Shown here in pieces: positions 1-8,764 of a stretch of 40,996 nucleotides of DNA. Every line of letters starts with the position of its first letter. Position 1 is the stretch's first letter. Source of the stretch: Sphingomonadales bacterium. Lineage in GTDB: Bacteria > Pseudomonadota > Alphaproteobacteria > Sphingomonadales > Kordiimonadaceae. Position numbers and translations under genes: made by a program. The stretch lies in the NCBI GenBank assembly GCA_011088215.1, contig JAALKD010000028.1, positions 1 through 40,996 of the forward strand, read 5' to 3'. Below the pieces are notes generated by a model. It was not told the origin of the DNA and ran no database searches. It saw nothing but the letters and a program-made list of their open reading frames with translations.

Positions 1-198
1 ACCACCCCGGTTGCAGCACCTATTGCCAAAGGCCAAAATATCGGCGAACTGGTGGTGGCACTGCTTGGGCGGGAACCAATTCGGCTGCCCCTTCAGGCGG
101 GACAGGCAATTGATGGTGTTGGCGGTTTTGGAAAAATTGGTGCAGCTTTCGAATATTTGCTGTTTGGCTCAGCCGGGGCGGAAACACCTGGGCAATGA
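1..198 (+). CDS. D-alanyl-D-alanine carboxypeptidase (PBP5/6 family), C-terminal fragment
   Basis: The open frame runs in from the left edge and stops with TGA at 196-198, leaving 65 residues. The fragment contains VAAPIAKGQNIGELVV and then IRLPLQAG, the beta-rich pattern of the PBP5_C domain that follows the transpeptidase fold in periplasmic D,D-carboxypeptidases, which trim the terminal D-Ala from peptidoglycan stem peptides. The end carries a short hydrophobic/amphipathic stretch (FGKIGAAFEYLLFG), as expected for the membrane-anchoring helix of this family. The stop overlaps the tmk start by 4 bases (ATGA), so the two are translationally coupled; a dac gene ahead of tmk is common in alphaproteobacteria. 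The catalytic domain lies outside the window, so the family call rests on the C-terminal pattern and synteny. Confidence 0.75.
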   Translation, partial: TTPVAAPIAKGQNIGELVVALLGREPIRLPLQAGQAIDGVGGFGKIGAAFEYLLFGSAGAETPGQ

Positions 199-863
199 CA
201 CCACCACTTGCCAATAAGAGCCCTTTCATCACGCTGGAAGGCGGTGAAGGCTCGGGAAAATCGACTCAGATTAAGCTTCTGTCCCAGTGGCTGGGTGATT
301 TGGGTATTGACCATGTTTGCACGCGCGAACCGGGAGGTGCCCCAGGCGCTGAGCAGATACGCAGCCTCGTATTAACCGGCGACGTGGACCGCTGGACACC
401 GATGACAGAGGTATTGCTTTATACGGCGGCGCGCTCAGACCATGTGGAACGGGTTATCACGCCTGCATTAGACAGTGGTCGGATGGTAATCTGTGATCGT
501 TTCTACGATTCGAGTATTGCATACCAGGGCGCTGGACGCGGCGTGGGCGTTGAAAAGGTCAGAGACTTGCAGAAGTTGGTCTTGGGCGACCTGAGGCCGG
601 ATCTAACCCTGATTTTGGACCTGCCGGTGCAGGTTGGTCTTGGCCGGGCAGTTTCCAGGGAAACAGACAAAGCGGCAGCTGAAGATCGATTCGAGCGAAT
701 GGATGTTAGCCTGCACGAGACATTTCGACGGGTATTTCTGGAAATTGCCGAGCAAGCGCCTGACCGCTGCGTTGTTATTGACGCAGACCGTGAGGTAGAT
801 GATTTGCAACATATCCTTAGAGGCATTATCGCCCAGCGGTTTGGACTTTTGGAACAAGCGTGA
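195..863 (+). CDS. tmk: Thymidylate kinase
   Basis: Phosphorylates dTMP to dTDP with ATP in the cytoplasm, an essential step of dTTP synthesis. The 222-residue protein has the P-loop GGEGSGKST at about residues 16-24, the DR(F/Y) motif in CDRFYDSSIAYQG at about 101-113, which binds dTMP, and an arginine-containing lid region around RAVSRETDKAAAEDRFERMD. Length is normal for the bacterial enzyme. The ATG at 195 overlaps the carboxypeptidase stop and the tmk stop overlaps the holB GTG, giving a coupled operon. The pairing of tmk with holB is widespread in bacteria. No defect seen. Confidence 0.97.
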   Translation: MTPPLANKSPFITLEGGEGSGKSTQIKLLSQWLGDLGIDHVCTREPGGAPGAEQIRSLVLTGDVDRWTPMTEVLLYTAARSDHVERVITPALDSGRMVICDRFYDSSIAYQGAGRGVGVEKVRDLQKLVLGDLRPDLTLILDLPVQVGLGRAVSRETDKAAAEDRFERMDVSLHETFRRVFLEIAEQAPDRCVVIDADREVDDLQHILRGIIAQRFGLLEQA

Positions 864-1978
864 GCGCAGACACCGAACATATGGATCACCCGCGTCATAC
901 GGATCAATTGTTTGGCCATGACGCAGCCGAGCGCTTGTTTCTCGAGGCGGTGAATCAGGATCGTATTCATCACGGTTGGCTGATAACGGGGCCCAAAGGT
1001 ATCGGCAAAGCCACTTTTGCGTGGCGATTGGCCAAGTTTTTGTTGTCGCGAAACCCCGGTATGGCCGCGGAAGAGGGCCCCGGATTGTTTGGGGACGGTG
1101 AGGCGCCGGAAGAATATCAAACCCTTAGTCTTGATGAAGATGATGTAGTCGCCTCTCAGGTAGCTGCTGGCGGTCACGGAGGGTTGTTGTTAGTGGAAAG
1201 AAGCCTGAATGAAACCACTGGCAAGATGCGTAAAGATATTGTTATCGGCGATGTTCGCAAGCTGACGCGGTTTTTCAGCCAGACCGCCAGTGAAGGTGGG
1301 TGGCGGGTAGCCATTATAGACGCTGCCGACGAAATGAATGCCAATGCTGCTAACGCTCTTCTCAAAATTCTTGAAGAACCACCGGAAAAGTCAATCATTC
1401 TATTGATTGCTCATTCGCCGGGTAAGTTATTGCCTACAATTCGCAGTCGCTGTCGCGCATTGCCGCTGACACCTTTGAAGAACGATAGTGTTCGTGCCGT
1501 TTTGGCGGCTCGGTTTCCTGAGATTGAAACGGCCGAACTGGATGCTGCTGCTGCGATGGCGGCGGGCGCGCCAGGTAAAGCGATTGAGCTGGTATCTAAG
1601 GCGGGTACGGACTTGTACCGCCAAATGGCTTCGACGCTGGTGGCGCTGCCGACGGTTGACATGACACAGGTTCACGCACTTGCCAGCAAACTTGGCGCAA
1701 TAAAAGCTGATGCAGAATACCGTCTGTTTACGGAAATGTTTACCGCCTGGTTGCAACGGCTGATCCGACAAAGCGTTACTGGTGAAGCAACGCAAGATGT
1801 GATGGCTGGCGAAAGCGAACAAATTTCGCGAATTTCCGCAATGGCAAGGGTTGATCAGTGGCTGGAGCTGTGGGACAAGGTGGGCCATTTGATTAGCCGG
1901 GCTGATGCGATGAATTTGGACCGTAAACAAGTGATTGTCTCGCTGTTTGCGTCTTTGAAAGCGACCGTTAGGCCCTGA
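860..1978 (+). CDS. holB: DNA polymerase III delta' subunit
   Basis: Subunit of the clamp loader that opens and loads the sliding clamp during replication. The 372-residue protein shows a P-loop-like GPKGIGKATFAW near residue 45, the conserved NALLKILEEPP segment near 165-175, and IRSRC, the SRC motif through which delta' supplies the arginine finger to the adjacent ATPase. The zinc-binding cysteines of E. coli delta' are not seen, as in many alphaproteobacteria. The start chosen is GTG at 860, overlapping the tmk stop and preceded by GGA about 6 bases upstream; an in-frame ATG at 881 is the alternative. An insert of about 50 residues rich in acidic residues lies between the P-loop and the IVIGDVRKL segment. 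Confidence 0.93.
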   Translation: MSADTEHMDHPRHTDQLFGHDAAERLFLEAVNQDRIHHGWLITGPKGIGKATFAWRLAKFLLSRNPGMAAEEGPGLFGDGEAPEEYQTLSLDEDDVVASQVAAGGHGGLLLVERSLNETTGKMRKDIVIGDVRKLTRFFSQTASEGGWRVAIIDAADEMNANAANALLKILEEPPEKSIILLIAHSPGKLLPTIRSRCRALPLTPLKNDSVRAVLAARFPEIETAELDAAAAMAAGAPGKAIELVSKAGTDLYRQMASTLVALPTVDMTQVHALASKLGAIKADAEYRLFTEMFTAWLQRLIRQSVTGEATQDVMAGESEQISRISAMARVDQWLELWDKVGHLISRADAMNLDRKQVIVSLFASLKATVRP

Positions 1979-2031
1979 CTGAGTTAAGATCGAGCCCCAT
2001 ATGGCTCAAGTTTTTGTCTGACAGGATTGAT

Positions 2032-3597
2032 ATGAGCGAGCGGCCAGCTTTTTACATTACAACGCCGATATACTATGTGAACGACGTGCCTCATATCGGC
2101 CACGCCTATACCACGCTTGCGTGCGATGTACTCGCTCGCTTCAAACGGTTGGACGGCTACGACGTTATGTTTTTGACCGGTACCGACGAGCATGGTCAGA
2201 AGGTCGAAAAATCAGCAGAAAAAGCAGGTGTGCCGCCGCAAGAGTTTTGTGACCGGGTTTCTGCCCGCTTTGGCGAGCTTGCGGAGGCAATGGATTTTTC
2301 CAACGACCAGTTCATTAGGACAACCGAGACGAGGCACCGGGTTTCTGTGCAGCATTTGTGGAAAGTTTTGGAAGATAAGGGTTTTATATACGAGGACAGC
2401 TATGCTGGCTGGTATTCGGTGCGAGACGAAGCCTTTTACAGCGAAGATGAATTGAGTGACGGCGAGGGCGGCGAGAAACTGGCGCCGTCTGGCGCTACTG
2501 TTGAATGGGTGGAAGAGCCAAGCTATTTCTTCCGCCTGTCAGCTATGCAGGACAAGCTGTTGGCCCTTTATGAGGATCAGCCAGAGTTTGTGAAGCCTAA
2601 GTCACGCCTTAATGAGGTGCGCAGCTTTGTCTCTGGTGGCTTGCAGGACCTGTCGATCTCCAGAACCAGTTTTAGCTGGGGTGTTCCAGTTCCGGGTGCA
2701 GACGGTCATATTATGTATGTCTGGATTGATGCGCTGGCTAACTACCTGACCGCTGTTGGTTACCCGGACGAGGGGTCTGATGCTTACAGTGCTTTCTGGC
2801 CCGCTGATGTCCACATGATTGGCAAAGATATCCTGAGGTTTCATGCAGTTTATTGGCCTGCCTTTTTGCTGGCTGCCGACCTGCCGTTGCCGGACCGCGT
2901 GTTTGCTCACGGTTGGTGGACGAATGAAGGGCAAAAAATTTCCAAGTCGCTGGGCAATGTAATTGATCCGTTTGAACTTATTGAAAGCTACGGCCTAGAT
3001 GCAGTGCGGTTTTACCTGCTGCGCGAAGTGCCATTCGGAAACGATGGTGATTTTTCCCGCACGTCTTTTGTTCAGCGCTGCAATGCCGACCTAGCCAACG
3101 GCATTGGTAATTTGAATAATCGGACGCTGGGTTTGATTGTCAAAAACTGCAACGGCGCGGTACCTAAACCAAACGACTTCACCAAAGAAGACAATGAGTT
3201 ATTGTCTTCTATTGATAATTTAATTGAAGATGTTCGTGCCCACATGGACAATCAGGCTTTTCACAAAGCGTTTGAAACAATCTGGCAACAGGCTTCTGCC
3301 GCCGATAGCTATATTTCGGTGCAGGAACCCTGGAAACTGAAGAAGACCGACCCCGAGCGCATGATAACCGTACTGTATGTATTGGCGGAAGTTATTCGCC
3401 AGTTGGCGATTCTTATTCAGCCCATCATGCCTGATGCGGCGGATAAGTTGTTGAACGGGCTGGGTATTGGCGACCAAGAGCGCTCTTATGAGTATTTGGG
3501 GGCTGACTATCGTTTGAAGCCGGGCACAACTATTTCCAAGCCTGGTGTGATTTTCCCACGCCTTGAAATGCCAGTAACTGAAGGCACTAGCGAATGA
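2032..3597 (+). CDS. metG: Methionyl-tRNA synthetase, zinc-less type
   Basis: Charges tRNA-Met with methionine. The class I signatures are both present: HIGH as PHIGHAYT at about residues 22-29 and KMSKS as KISKSLGN at about 306-313. The connective-peptide knuckle (YAGWYSVRDEAFYSEDEL) has no cysteines, so this is the form without bound zinc. There is no C-terminal Trbp111-like tRNA-binding domain; 521 residues is the usual length for this short form. The start was placed at ATG 2032 because AGGA lies 5 bases upstream and the protein then begins MSERPAFYITTPIYYVND, as homologues do; a TTG at 2014 would add six residues. The last bases overlap the tatD start (ATGA). Confidence 0.96.
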   Translation: MSERPAFYITTPIYYVNDVPHIGHAYTTLACDVLARFKRLDGYDVMFLTGTDEHGQKVEKSAEKAGVPPQEFCDRVSARFGELAEAMDFSNDQFIRTTETRHRVSVQHLWKVLEDKGFIYEDSYAGWYSVRDEAFYSEDELSDGEGGEKLAPSGATVEWVEEPSYFFRLSAMQDKLLALYEDQPEFVKPKSRLNEVRSFVSGGLQDLSISRTSFSWGVPVPGADGHIMYVWIDALANYLTAVGYPDEGSDAYSAFWPADVHMIGKDILRFHAVYWPAFLLAADLPLPDRVFAHGWWTNEGQKISKSLGNVIDPFELIESYGLDAVRFYLLREVPFGNDGDFSRTSFVQRCNADLANGIGNLNNRTLGLIVKNCNGAVPKPNDFTKEDNELLSSIDNLIEDVRAHMDNQAFHKAFETIWQQASAADSYISVQEPWKLKKTDPERMITVLYVLAEVIRQLAILIQPIMPDAADKLLNGLGIGDQERSYEYLGADYRLKPGTTISKPGVIFPRLEMPVTEGTSE

Positions 3598-4406
3598 GCG
3601 ACTATGGCTACATTGTAGATAGCCATTGTCATTTGAATTACAAAGGCTTAGTGGAAGAGCAGGGTGCTGTGATCCAGCGCGCGCGTGATGCGGGTGTTGG
3701 CTGTATGCTGGCGATCAACACAAAACTCAAAGAATATTCTGAGATTATCGACATAGTTGAAAACCATGCGGACGTATTCGGTACAGTGGGGATCCACCCT
3801 CATGAGGCTGAAAACGAACCAGATGTGGCGTTGGACGCGCTTTTGAGCCGGGCAGATCATCCTAAAATTGTTGGTATTGGCGAAACCGGACTAGATTATT
3901 TTTACGACAATGCCCCGCGGTATATGCAAAAGGTGAACTTCAGGGCTCATATCGCTGCGGCTCGCGAAACTGGTTTACCTGTTATTGTTCACACGCGCGA
4001 CGCCGATAAGGATTGTGTGTCGATAATTGAAGACGAAATGGAAAAGGGTGCTTTCACTGGCGTGATTCATTGCTTCACCGCAAGTCAGTTTTTGGCCGAT
4101 TCAGTTCTGAAAATGGGCTTTTACATCTCCATTTCGGGCATTGCGACCTTCAAAAACGCCAAAGAATTACAGGAAACTGTCAAAACTATCCCCGAAAACC
4201 GGCTTTTGGTGGAAACTGATGCACCCTTTTTGGCACCTGTGCCGCACCGGGGGAAGACCTGTGAACCTGCCTTTGTAATGGATACCGCCCGGTTTGTCGC
4301 TCAATTGAGAGGCACGGAATTTGAACGGTTGCAGCAAACGACTACGGAAAATTTCTATAGGCTTTTCAATAAAGTTACCCTACCAGCTGCAGAGGTTACT
4401 GCATGA
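3594..4406 (+). CDS. tatD: TatD family metal-dependent deoxyribonuclease/hydrolase
   Basis: A cytoplasmic TIM-barrel metallohydrolase of the TatD/YcfH family, for which 3'-5' exonuclease activity and roles in DNA repair or D-aminoacyl-tRNA hydrolysis have been reported. The metal ligands are visible in order: DSHCHLNY near residue 9, the glutamate in GIGETGLDY near 95, histidine in VHTRDAD near 130, histidine in VIHCFTAS near 155, and aspartate in LVETDAPFLAP near 205. It has 270 residues, the usual length. The start ATG overlaps the metG stop and the stop overlaps the next ATG, so it sits inside the operon. metG-tatD adjacency is widely conserved. The exact physiological substrate cannot be read from sequence. 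Confidence 0.94.
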   Translation: MSDYGYIVDSHCHLNYKGLVEEQGAVIQRARDAGVGCMLAINTKLKEYSEIIDIVENHADVFGTVGIHPHEAENEPDVALDALLSRADHPKIVGIGETGLDYFYDNAPRYMQKVNFRAHIAAARETGLPVIVHTRDADKDCVSIIEDEMEKGAFTGVIHCFTASQFLADSVLKMGFYISISGIATFKNAKELQETVKTIPENRLLVETDAPFLAPVPHRGKTCEPAFVMDTARFVAQLRGTEFERLQQTTTENFYRLFNKVTLPAAEVTA

Positions 4407-5155
4407 AAATGACTATCCTTGGCTGCGGCACTTCAGGCGGGGTTCCGAAAATGCCGGAGTATTGGGGAGCATGCGACCCCAATAACCCCAAAAATCGCCG
4501 TTTGCGCGCCAGCGTTTTGGTGGAAGAGGGCGACACAAAAGTGTTGATAGACACTACCCCGGACTTGCGTGCACAGATGCTGGCGGCGTGCGTCGACCAA
4601 CTGGACGCGGTGTTTTATACGCACGATCACGCTGACCACACCCACGGCATTGATGACCTTCGAGGTTTTTATCACCTGAATAGAGAGAAAGTGCCGGTAT
4701 ACGGCGACTTGCAGACCATTGAATTGCTGCGCGAACGCTTCGGGTATGTGTTTAAAAAGGTTGAGGGTTACCCGGCAATTTGCGCGGCGCACACGCTTGA
4801 TGGTCCCAAAAAAGTTGGCGCTTTGACGATGCGTCCTTTCGAGCAGGGGCACGGCAACGGTATTAGTCTTGGCTATCGATTCGGTGATTTTGCCTATTCT
4901 ACCGACCTTAACCGCCTGCCCGAAACCGCTTTTGATGCGTTAAAGGGTGTTAAAATTTGGGTGGTTGATGCACTGCGCTACAAGCCGCATCCTACTCATT
5001 CTCACTTGGCGCAAACCCTTGAATGGATTGAGAAAGTTCAGCCTGAACGGGCTATTCTTACTCATATGACTTGGGATATGGACTATGAAACGCTGGCGCG
5101 CGAATTACCTGCAGGCGTGATGCCAGCCTACGACGGGATGGTCATAGAGACTTAA
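4403..5155 (+). CDS. MBL-fold metallohydrolase, PhnP-like (COG1235)
   Basis: The 250-residue protein opens MKMTILGCGTSGGVP, the classic N-terminus of the PhnP/RNase Z-like branch of the metallo-beta-lactamase superfamily. It carries the dinuclear metal motif THDHADHTHGIDD near residue 75, plus later histidines in HPTHSHLAQT and LTHMTWDMDYE. PhnP itself is a cyclic-phosphate phosphodiesterase; the alphaproteobacterial homologues that follow metG-tatD have no firmly established substrate, so only a phosphodiesterase-type hydrolysis is inferred. It starts within the tatD stop (ATGA); an ATG six bases later is also possible. It appears to be the last gene of the operon, with 52 bases before the next start. 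Confidence 0.9.
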   Translation: MKMTILGCGTSGGVPKMPEYWGACDPNNPKNRRLRASVLVEEGDTKVLIDTTPDLRAQMLAACVDQLDAVFYTHDHADHTHGIDDLRGFYHLNREKVPVYGDLQTIELLRERFGYVFKKVEGYPAICAAHTLDGPKKVGALTMRPFEQGHGNGISLGYRFGDFAYSTDLNRLPETAFDALKGVKIWVVDALRYKPHPTHSHLAQTLEWIEKVQPERAILTHMTWDMDYETLARELPAGVMPAYDGMVIET

Positions 5156-5207
5156 TTGCCGCTATATTAACAAAAGACAGAAAACCAAGACCGCGACGGA
5201 GAAAATT

Positions 5208-5996
5208 GTGGCAAATGAGCCATGGCGTGTGCCGGATCATGATCCTGATCATTTGCAGGACAAACTTCATGACCAGCATAACGACTCAAAGAAACTGTCC
5301 GCCAGGGACCTGCATTATGGTGGCCACACGCGGCCGCTAACTAGGTTTATTGCCTTTATTATCGGCATGGCACTGTTGTTGTTCGGGCTGTCGTTGGCTT
5401 TCCCCACGACCGGCTGGCTGGACGCCAATTTGGTGCGGGCAATGGTCATTCTATTCATATTTGGCGGCGCTGCGGCCTTCTGGAGCCGTTCGAGTTTGAT
5501 GCGGTTGGCAAAGGTCGCCGGCATTTGGGTTGTCATCGTTGTAGTGATATCAGGTTTTTATCTGTATCGGTCTGATTTTGGTGATCGGTTCATGTCAGCG
5601 CTTGACCCGGCGGGAGTTGTATCCACGGGCGAAGGTTTGATCGTTCGGCGTAACCGAGACGGCCATTTCTGGTTGCGGGCCTCGTTCGATGGTGTCCCGC
5701 TATTGCTGATGGTGGATACCGGTGCCTCCAACATCGTTCTCAGCCCGGATGATGCAAAAAAAATCGGTCTACGATCCAATCAGTTGGATTTTTCTGGTCG
5801 CGCGGACACAGCCAATGGCTCGGTGTCTTTTGCACGCGCCACCGTCACCAGCGTGGGCGTTGGAGACCAAACTTTTTTTGATGTGCCGGTTACAGTCAAC
5901 GGCGCTGAAATGCAGGGTTCACTGCTTGGAATGACGTTGCTTGACCGTTTCGCCAGTGTCGAATTTCGCGGCGATACCTTGATTTTGCGGCCTTAG
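5208..5996 (+). CDS. Membrane-anchored retropepsin-like aspartic protease (TIGR02281 type)
   Basis: The 262-residue protein has a charged His-rich N-terminus, then three hydrophobic segments at about 48-65, 78-93 and 105-122, followed by a single retropepsin-like domain in the last 130 residues. The catalytic motif is MVDTGASNIVLS near residue 168, and the downstream flap/hydrophobic-hydrophobic-Gly segment is SLLGMTLLDRF. With one DTG motif the enzyme must dimerise to be active, as known for the family. The protease domain probably faces the periplasm. Start GTG at 5208 has GGAG 6 bases upstream. Its TAG stop overlaps the stop of the convergent DUF1289 gene by three bases. Substrates are unknown. 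Confidence 0.88.
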   Translation: MANEPWRVPDHDPDHLQDKLHDQHNDSKKLSARDLHYGGHTRPLTRFIAFIIGMALLLFGLSLAFPTTGWLDANLVRAMVILFIFGGAAAFWSRSSLMRLAKVAGIWVVIVVVISGFYLYRSDFGDRFMSALDPAGVVSTGEGLIVRRNRDGHFWLRASFDGVPLLLMVDTGASNIVLSPDDAKKIGLRSNQLDFSGRADTANGSVSFARATVTSVGVGDQTFFDVPVTVNGAEMQGSLLGMTLLDRFASVEFRGDTLILRP

Positions 5997-6187
5997 TCGC
6001 CGCCGATATCTTCTGCTCTTTGCCGAGCTGCCGATACGATCTCGCGCTTGCGCGCATCGTTCGCCAACGCCCACTCGCCGATTTCCTGGCTACTTCGATA
6101 GCAACCGACACAAACCGTACCGCTTTCGTCAAGCTGGCATATGTTTATACAAGGGCTATTGATTGTCATTTCGGTCATAAGAGCCAT
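5993..6187 (-). CDS. DUF1289 family small cysteine-rich protein
   Basis: A 64-residue protein with the family signature SPCINICQLDESGTVCVGC: four cysteines in a C-x3-C-x8-C-x2-C arrangement near the N-terminus, likely to bind zinc or an iron-sulfur cluster, followed by a helical region containing EIGEW. DUF1289 proteins are common in proteobacteria and have no assigned biochemical role. Three closely spaced ATGs (6187, 6178, 6169) could each be the start and none has a convincing Shine-Dalgarno sequence; the longest is given. It is convergent with the protease gene, with interlocking stop codons, so no terminator fits between them. Confidence 0.85.
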   Translation of the reverse strand: MALMTEMTINSPCINICQLDESGTVCVGCYRSSQEIGEWALANDARKREIVSAARQRAEDIGGD

Positions 6188-6214
6188 TCATTGCCCAGGT
6201 TTTAATATAGATGT

Positions 6215-7470
6215 CTATCTAGCGGGCGAACCGGTCTTGTCAAGCCATGCCGCCGCACCAAGTGCAGCCTGCCGCCCTTGCGCAAGGCACGCGGTTAATA
6301 AGTAACCGCCGGTTGGTGCATCCCACGCCACCATTTCACCAGCACAGAAGGTGCCGGGCAGGGCAGTTAGCATCAGGTTTTTGTCCATTGCCCCAAAGGG
6401 CACCCCCCCAGCCACACTGATTGCTTCTTCTATAGGACGAGCAGAATTGATTGGTAATTGAAGACATTTTATTTTGGTCGCGATTTTTTCCGGGCTGTTT
6501 AGGTCGTCACCAGACGCGAATTCGCGCAGCAGTCCCAATTGCACGCCCTTCAGGCCGGTTTTGCGGCGTATATGGTCTGTAAGAGACCGTTTGCCCCGGG
6601 CTTCGCTCAGTCGCGCTTTCAAGCGGTCGACAGGCTGATCTGGAGCAAGGTCGAAGGTAGTCATAGCTTGGCCATTGCCTTCTATCGCTGCTGCTAGGGC
6701 CGCCGATATTTTGTAAACCGTCCCACCCTCAATACGTGTTTGGTGATCATGACATCACCCTTAGCGGTTTTTTCCCCAGTTTTGGGTCCGGTTTTTATCA
6801 CGCAGTTTTTAACGGGCTGGCCAGCAAAGCGGTCTCGGAAATGCTCACTCCAATTAACGTTAAAGCCGCAGTTGACGGAACGAAACGGGTCTAGGGTTAC
6901 ACCGTTAGCGACAAGCGGCTGCTGCCACTCACCGACCGAACCTAGCTTTGGCCAGCTTGTGCCGCCCAGGGCCAGGATAGTGGCGCGCGCGTCCACCCTG
7001 AAGACACCGTCAGGGCCAGAGAAGATCAAGTGTTTGCCGTTTTCGCTCCAGCCTTGCCATAGTGAACGCGTATGTAGCTTAACGCCCAGATCGTCCAAAC
7101 GCCGTAACCATGAGCGTAACAAGGGTGAGGCTTTAAAGGCCTTGGGGAAAACACGGCCGGACGAACCGATGAATGTCTCAATGTCCAGGCCCTGTGCCCA
7201 TTGGCGTATTGCAGTATTAGGAAAGGCATGTACTGGCTCGGACAAATGTTCCGCCATTTCGCCGTATCGTGCTGTAAAAGCGTTTAAGTTTTCGCTGTGA
7301 GTGAGATTGAGGCCTGATTTTCCAGCCATCAAAAACTTGCGGGCAGGGGTGGGCATTCGCTCAAACAGTACGGCTTTATAGCCTTGATGCGCCAGCTGCT
7401 CAGCTGCCATCAGGCCAGCTGGTCCAGCGCCTATAATCGCCACATCACATTTTGTCGCTGAAGTCGCCAT
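6215..7470 (-). pseudogene. TIGR03862-type FAD flavoprotein (HI0933-like), broken by a 1-base frameshift
   Basis: The first part (7470 to about 6736) has the dinucleotide-binding motif VAIIGAGPAGLMAAEQ, LMAGKSGLNLTHSE, and LALGGTSWPKLGSVG typical of BaiN/HI0933-like flavoproteins of unknown function. The frame then reads out to a stop at 6694-6696. The second part (from about 6735 to 6215) encodes the expected C-terminal half ending in GTFCAGEMVAWDAPTGGYLL, which closes the FAD site. Adding one G in the minus-strand string CACGTATTG (so CAC GGT ATT GAG) restores one 418-residue frame through HGIEGGTVYKISAALAAA. The start at ATG 7470 is preferred because AGAGG lies just upstream; a GTG at 7488 is the alternative. 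It is either a recent mutation or a sequencing indel. Confidence 0.85.
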
Positions 7471-7629
7471 ATGGCCTCTTTTTTCCACAACAAGCTTTTA
7501 GGCGCTGCGGGCTGTTTGAGCAATCTATTAAGCGGAATTGATTAATCTGATGATTTCAACAATAAATTGGTTATTGGCATATGGCAGAGGTTTCTCGTAA
7601 TGTTGAATTTGCACTGTTGAGATTGCCTT

Positions 7630-7660
7630 TTGTATTCTTTTTCAGTGGTAAAAGTATAAT
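7630..7660 (+). promoter_or_regulatory. Candidate sigma-70-like promoter of ctlX
   Basis: The 234-base gap between the divergent flavoprotein and ctlX genes is AT-rich and holds a perfect TATAAT at 7655-7660. The best -35-like element, TTGTAT at 7630-7635, is 19 bases away, which is longer than optimal. It lies 44 bases before the ctlX ATG. Weak evidence; nothing else was recognised in the gap. Confidence 0.3.
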
Positions 7661-7704
7661 AAAAATAATGGCCTAGTAAATATATTTAAGGTAATAGTTA
7701 AGCT

Positions 7705-8631
7705 ATGGACCACCGCAGCGCACAAACCCCATCAGCCGTTATATTGATCAGGCCGCATCATTTTTCGCCCAATCAGGAAACTGCAAACGACAATGCTTTC
7801 CAGCAGTCTGTTGCGGGCCAGGACTTGGACATGGTGGCGCGGGCGGCCTACAGTGAAGTTACCCGTGCAGCAGAACAGCTGAATTTTGCCGGCATTCAAA
7901 CCCATATTTTTGAGGATGAAACAACCCAAACGCCAGATTCGGTTTTCCCAAACAATTGGTTTTCAACCCATTCAGGGGGTCATGTCGCGGTTTACCCGAT
8001 GTTTGCTCACAATCGACGCCAGGAGCGGCGTTCGGATGTTATTGATATGCTTAAATCTACATACCGCGTGCAGGATGTGATCGATTATTCCGGGCTTGAG
8101 GCCGATGAATTGTTTCTGGAAGGAACAGGAGCCATGGTGTTGGACCATATTGAACGCGTGGCTTATGCGGTGAGCTCCAATCGCACTAACCCTGTGATTT
8201 TGGAGCGCTTTTGCACGCATTTTAACTATGAACCCATGGTTTTTGACGCGGCCGATGCTGGCGGCCTGCCCGTATATCACACCAATGTTTTGATGTGCAT
8301 CGCTACAGACTTTGCCTTGATCGGACTAGATATGATCGCAGACGTTGGGCGGCGCAGCGAAATTGTTGGCCGACTGGAAGCTTCTGGCCGCGATGTCATT
8401 GGCCTTAGTAATGAGCAAGTTTCCAATTTTGCCGGCAATGCCATTGAGCTCTACGGTAATTGCAGCCGCATACTTGTGTTGTCGGCGCGCGCACTTAAAG
8501 CTTTAACGTCGGAGCAGATTGCGCGCATTGAGGCCAGCGCGCAAACATTGGCGTTGGATGTTCCAACCATAGAGTATGCAGGCGGTTCAGTGCGCTGTAT
8601 GCTCGCAGGTGTGCATTTAAGTCCTAGATAG
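7705..8631 (+). CDS. ctlX: Citrulline utilization hydrolase CtlX / arginine-deiminase-related protein
   Basis: A 308-residue protein of the guanidine-group-modifying (amidinotransferase/deiminase) superfamily. The N-terminus SAVILIRPHHFSPNQET is typical of the CtlX subfamily. Further motifs are DSVFPNNWFSTHSGG (substrate-binding Asp/Asn region), EGTGAMVLD (catalytic acid), YHTNVLM (catalytic His) and, at the C-terminus, GGSVRCMLAGVHL with the nucleophilic Cys. CtlX has been linked to citrulline use; related enzymes hydrolyse arginine or dimethylarginine, and sequence alone does not separate them. All catalytic positions appear intact. ATG at 7705 has AAGG about 12 bases upstream. It stands alone and is convergent with the downstream diguanylate cyclase. 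Confidence 0.85.
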   Translation: MDHRSAQTPSAVILIRPHHFSPNQETANDNAFQQSVAGQDLDMVARAAYSEVTRAAEQLNFAGIQTHIFEDETTQTPDSVFPNNWFSTHSGGHVAVYPMFAHNRRQERRSDVIDMLKSTYRVQDVIDYSGLEADELFLEGTGAMVLDHIERVAYAVSSNRTNPVILERFCTHFNYEPMVFDAADAGGLPVYHTNVLMCIATDFALIGLDMIADVGRRSEIVGRLEASGRDVIGLSNEQVSNFAGNAIELYGNCSRILVLSARALKALTSEQIARIEASAQTLALDVPTIEYAGGSVRCMLAGVHLSPR

Positions 8632-8764
8632 TAATTTCCCATAATATAAATTATGCGTTTATTTTATACGCTTTGTTCAGGGTTTATCTTGTACGCTCGA
8701 ATAGCTTAACCTTCGGCCAGTTGATCTAATTCCGGTTTGCGACGAATTTATTCGGTGAACGCCC

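Noticed and set aside
2014..2031. Upstream TTG start for metG
   Set aside because: ATG 2032 has AGGA at proper spacing and gives the N-terminus typical of the family.
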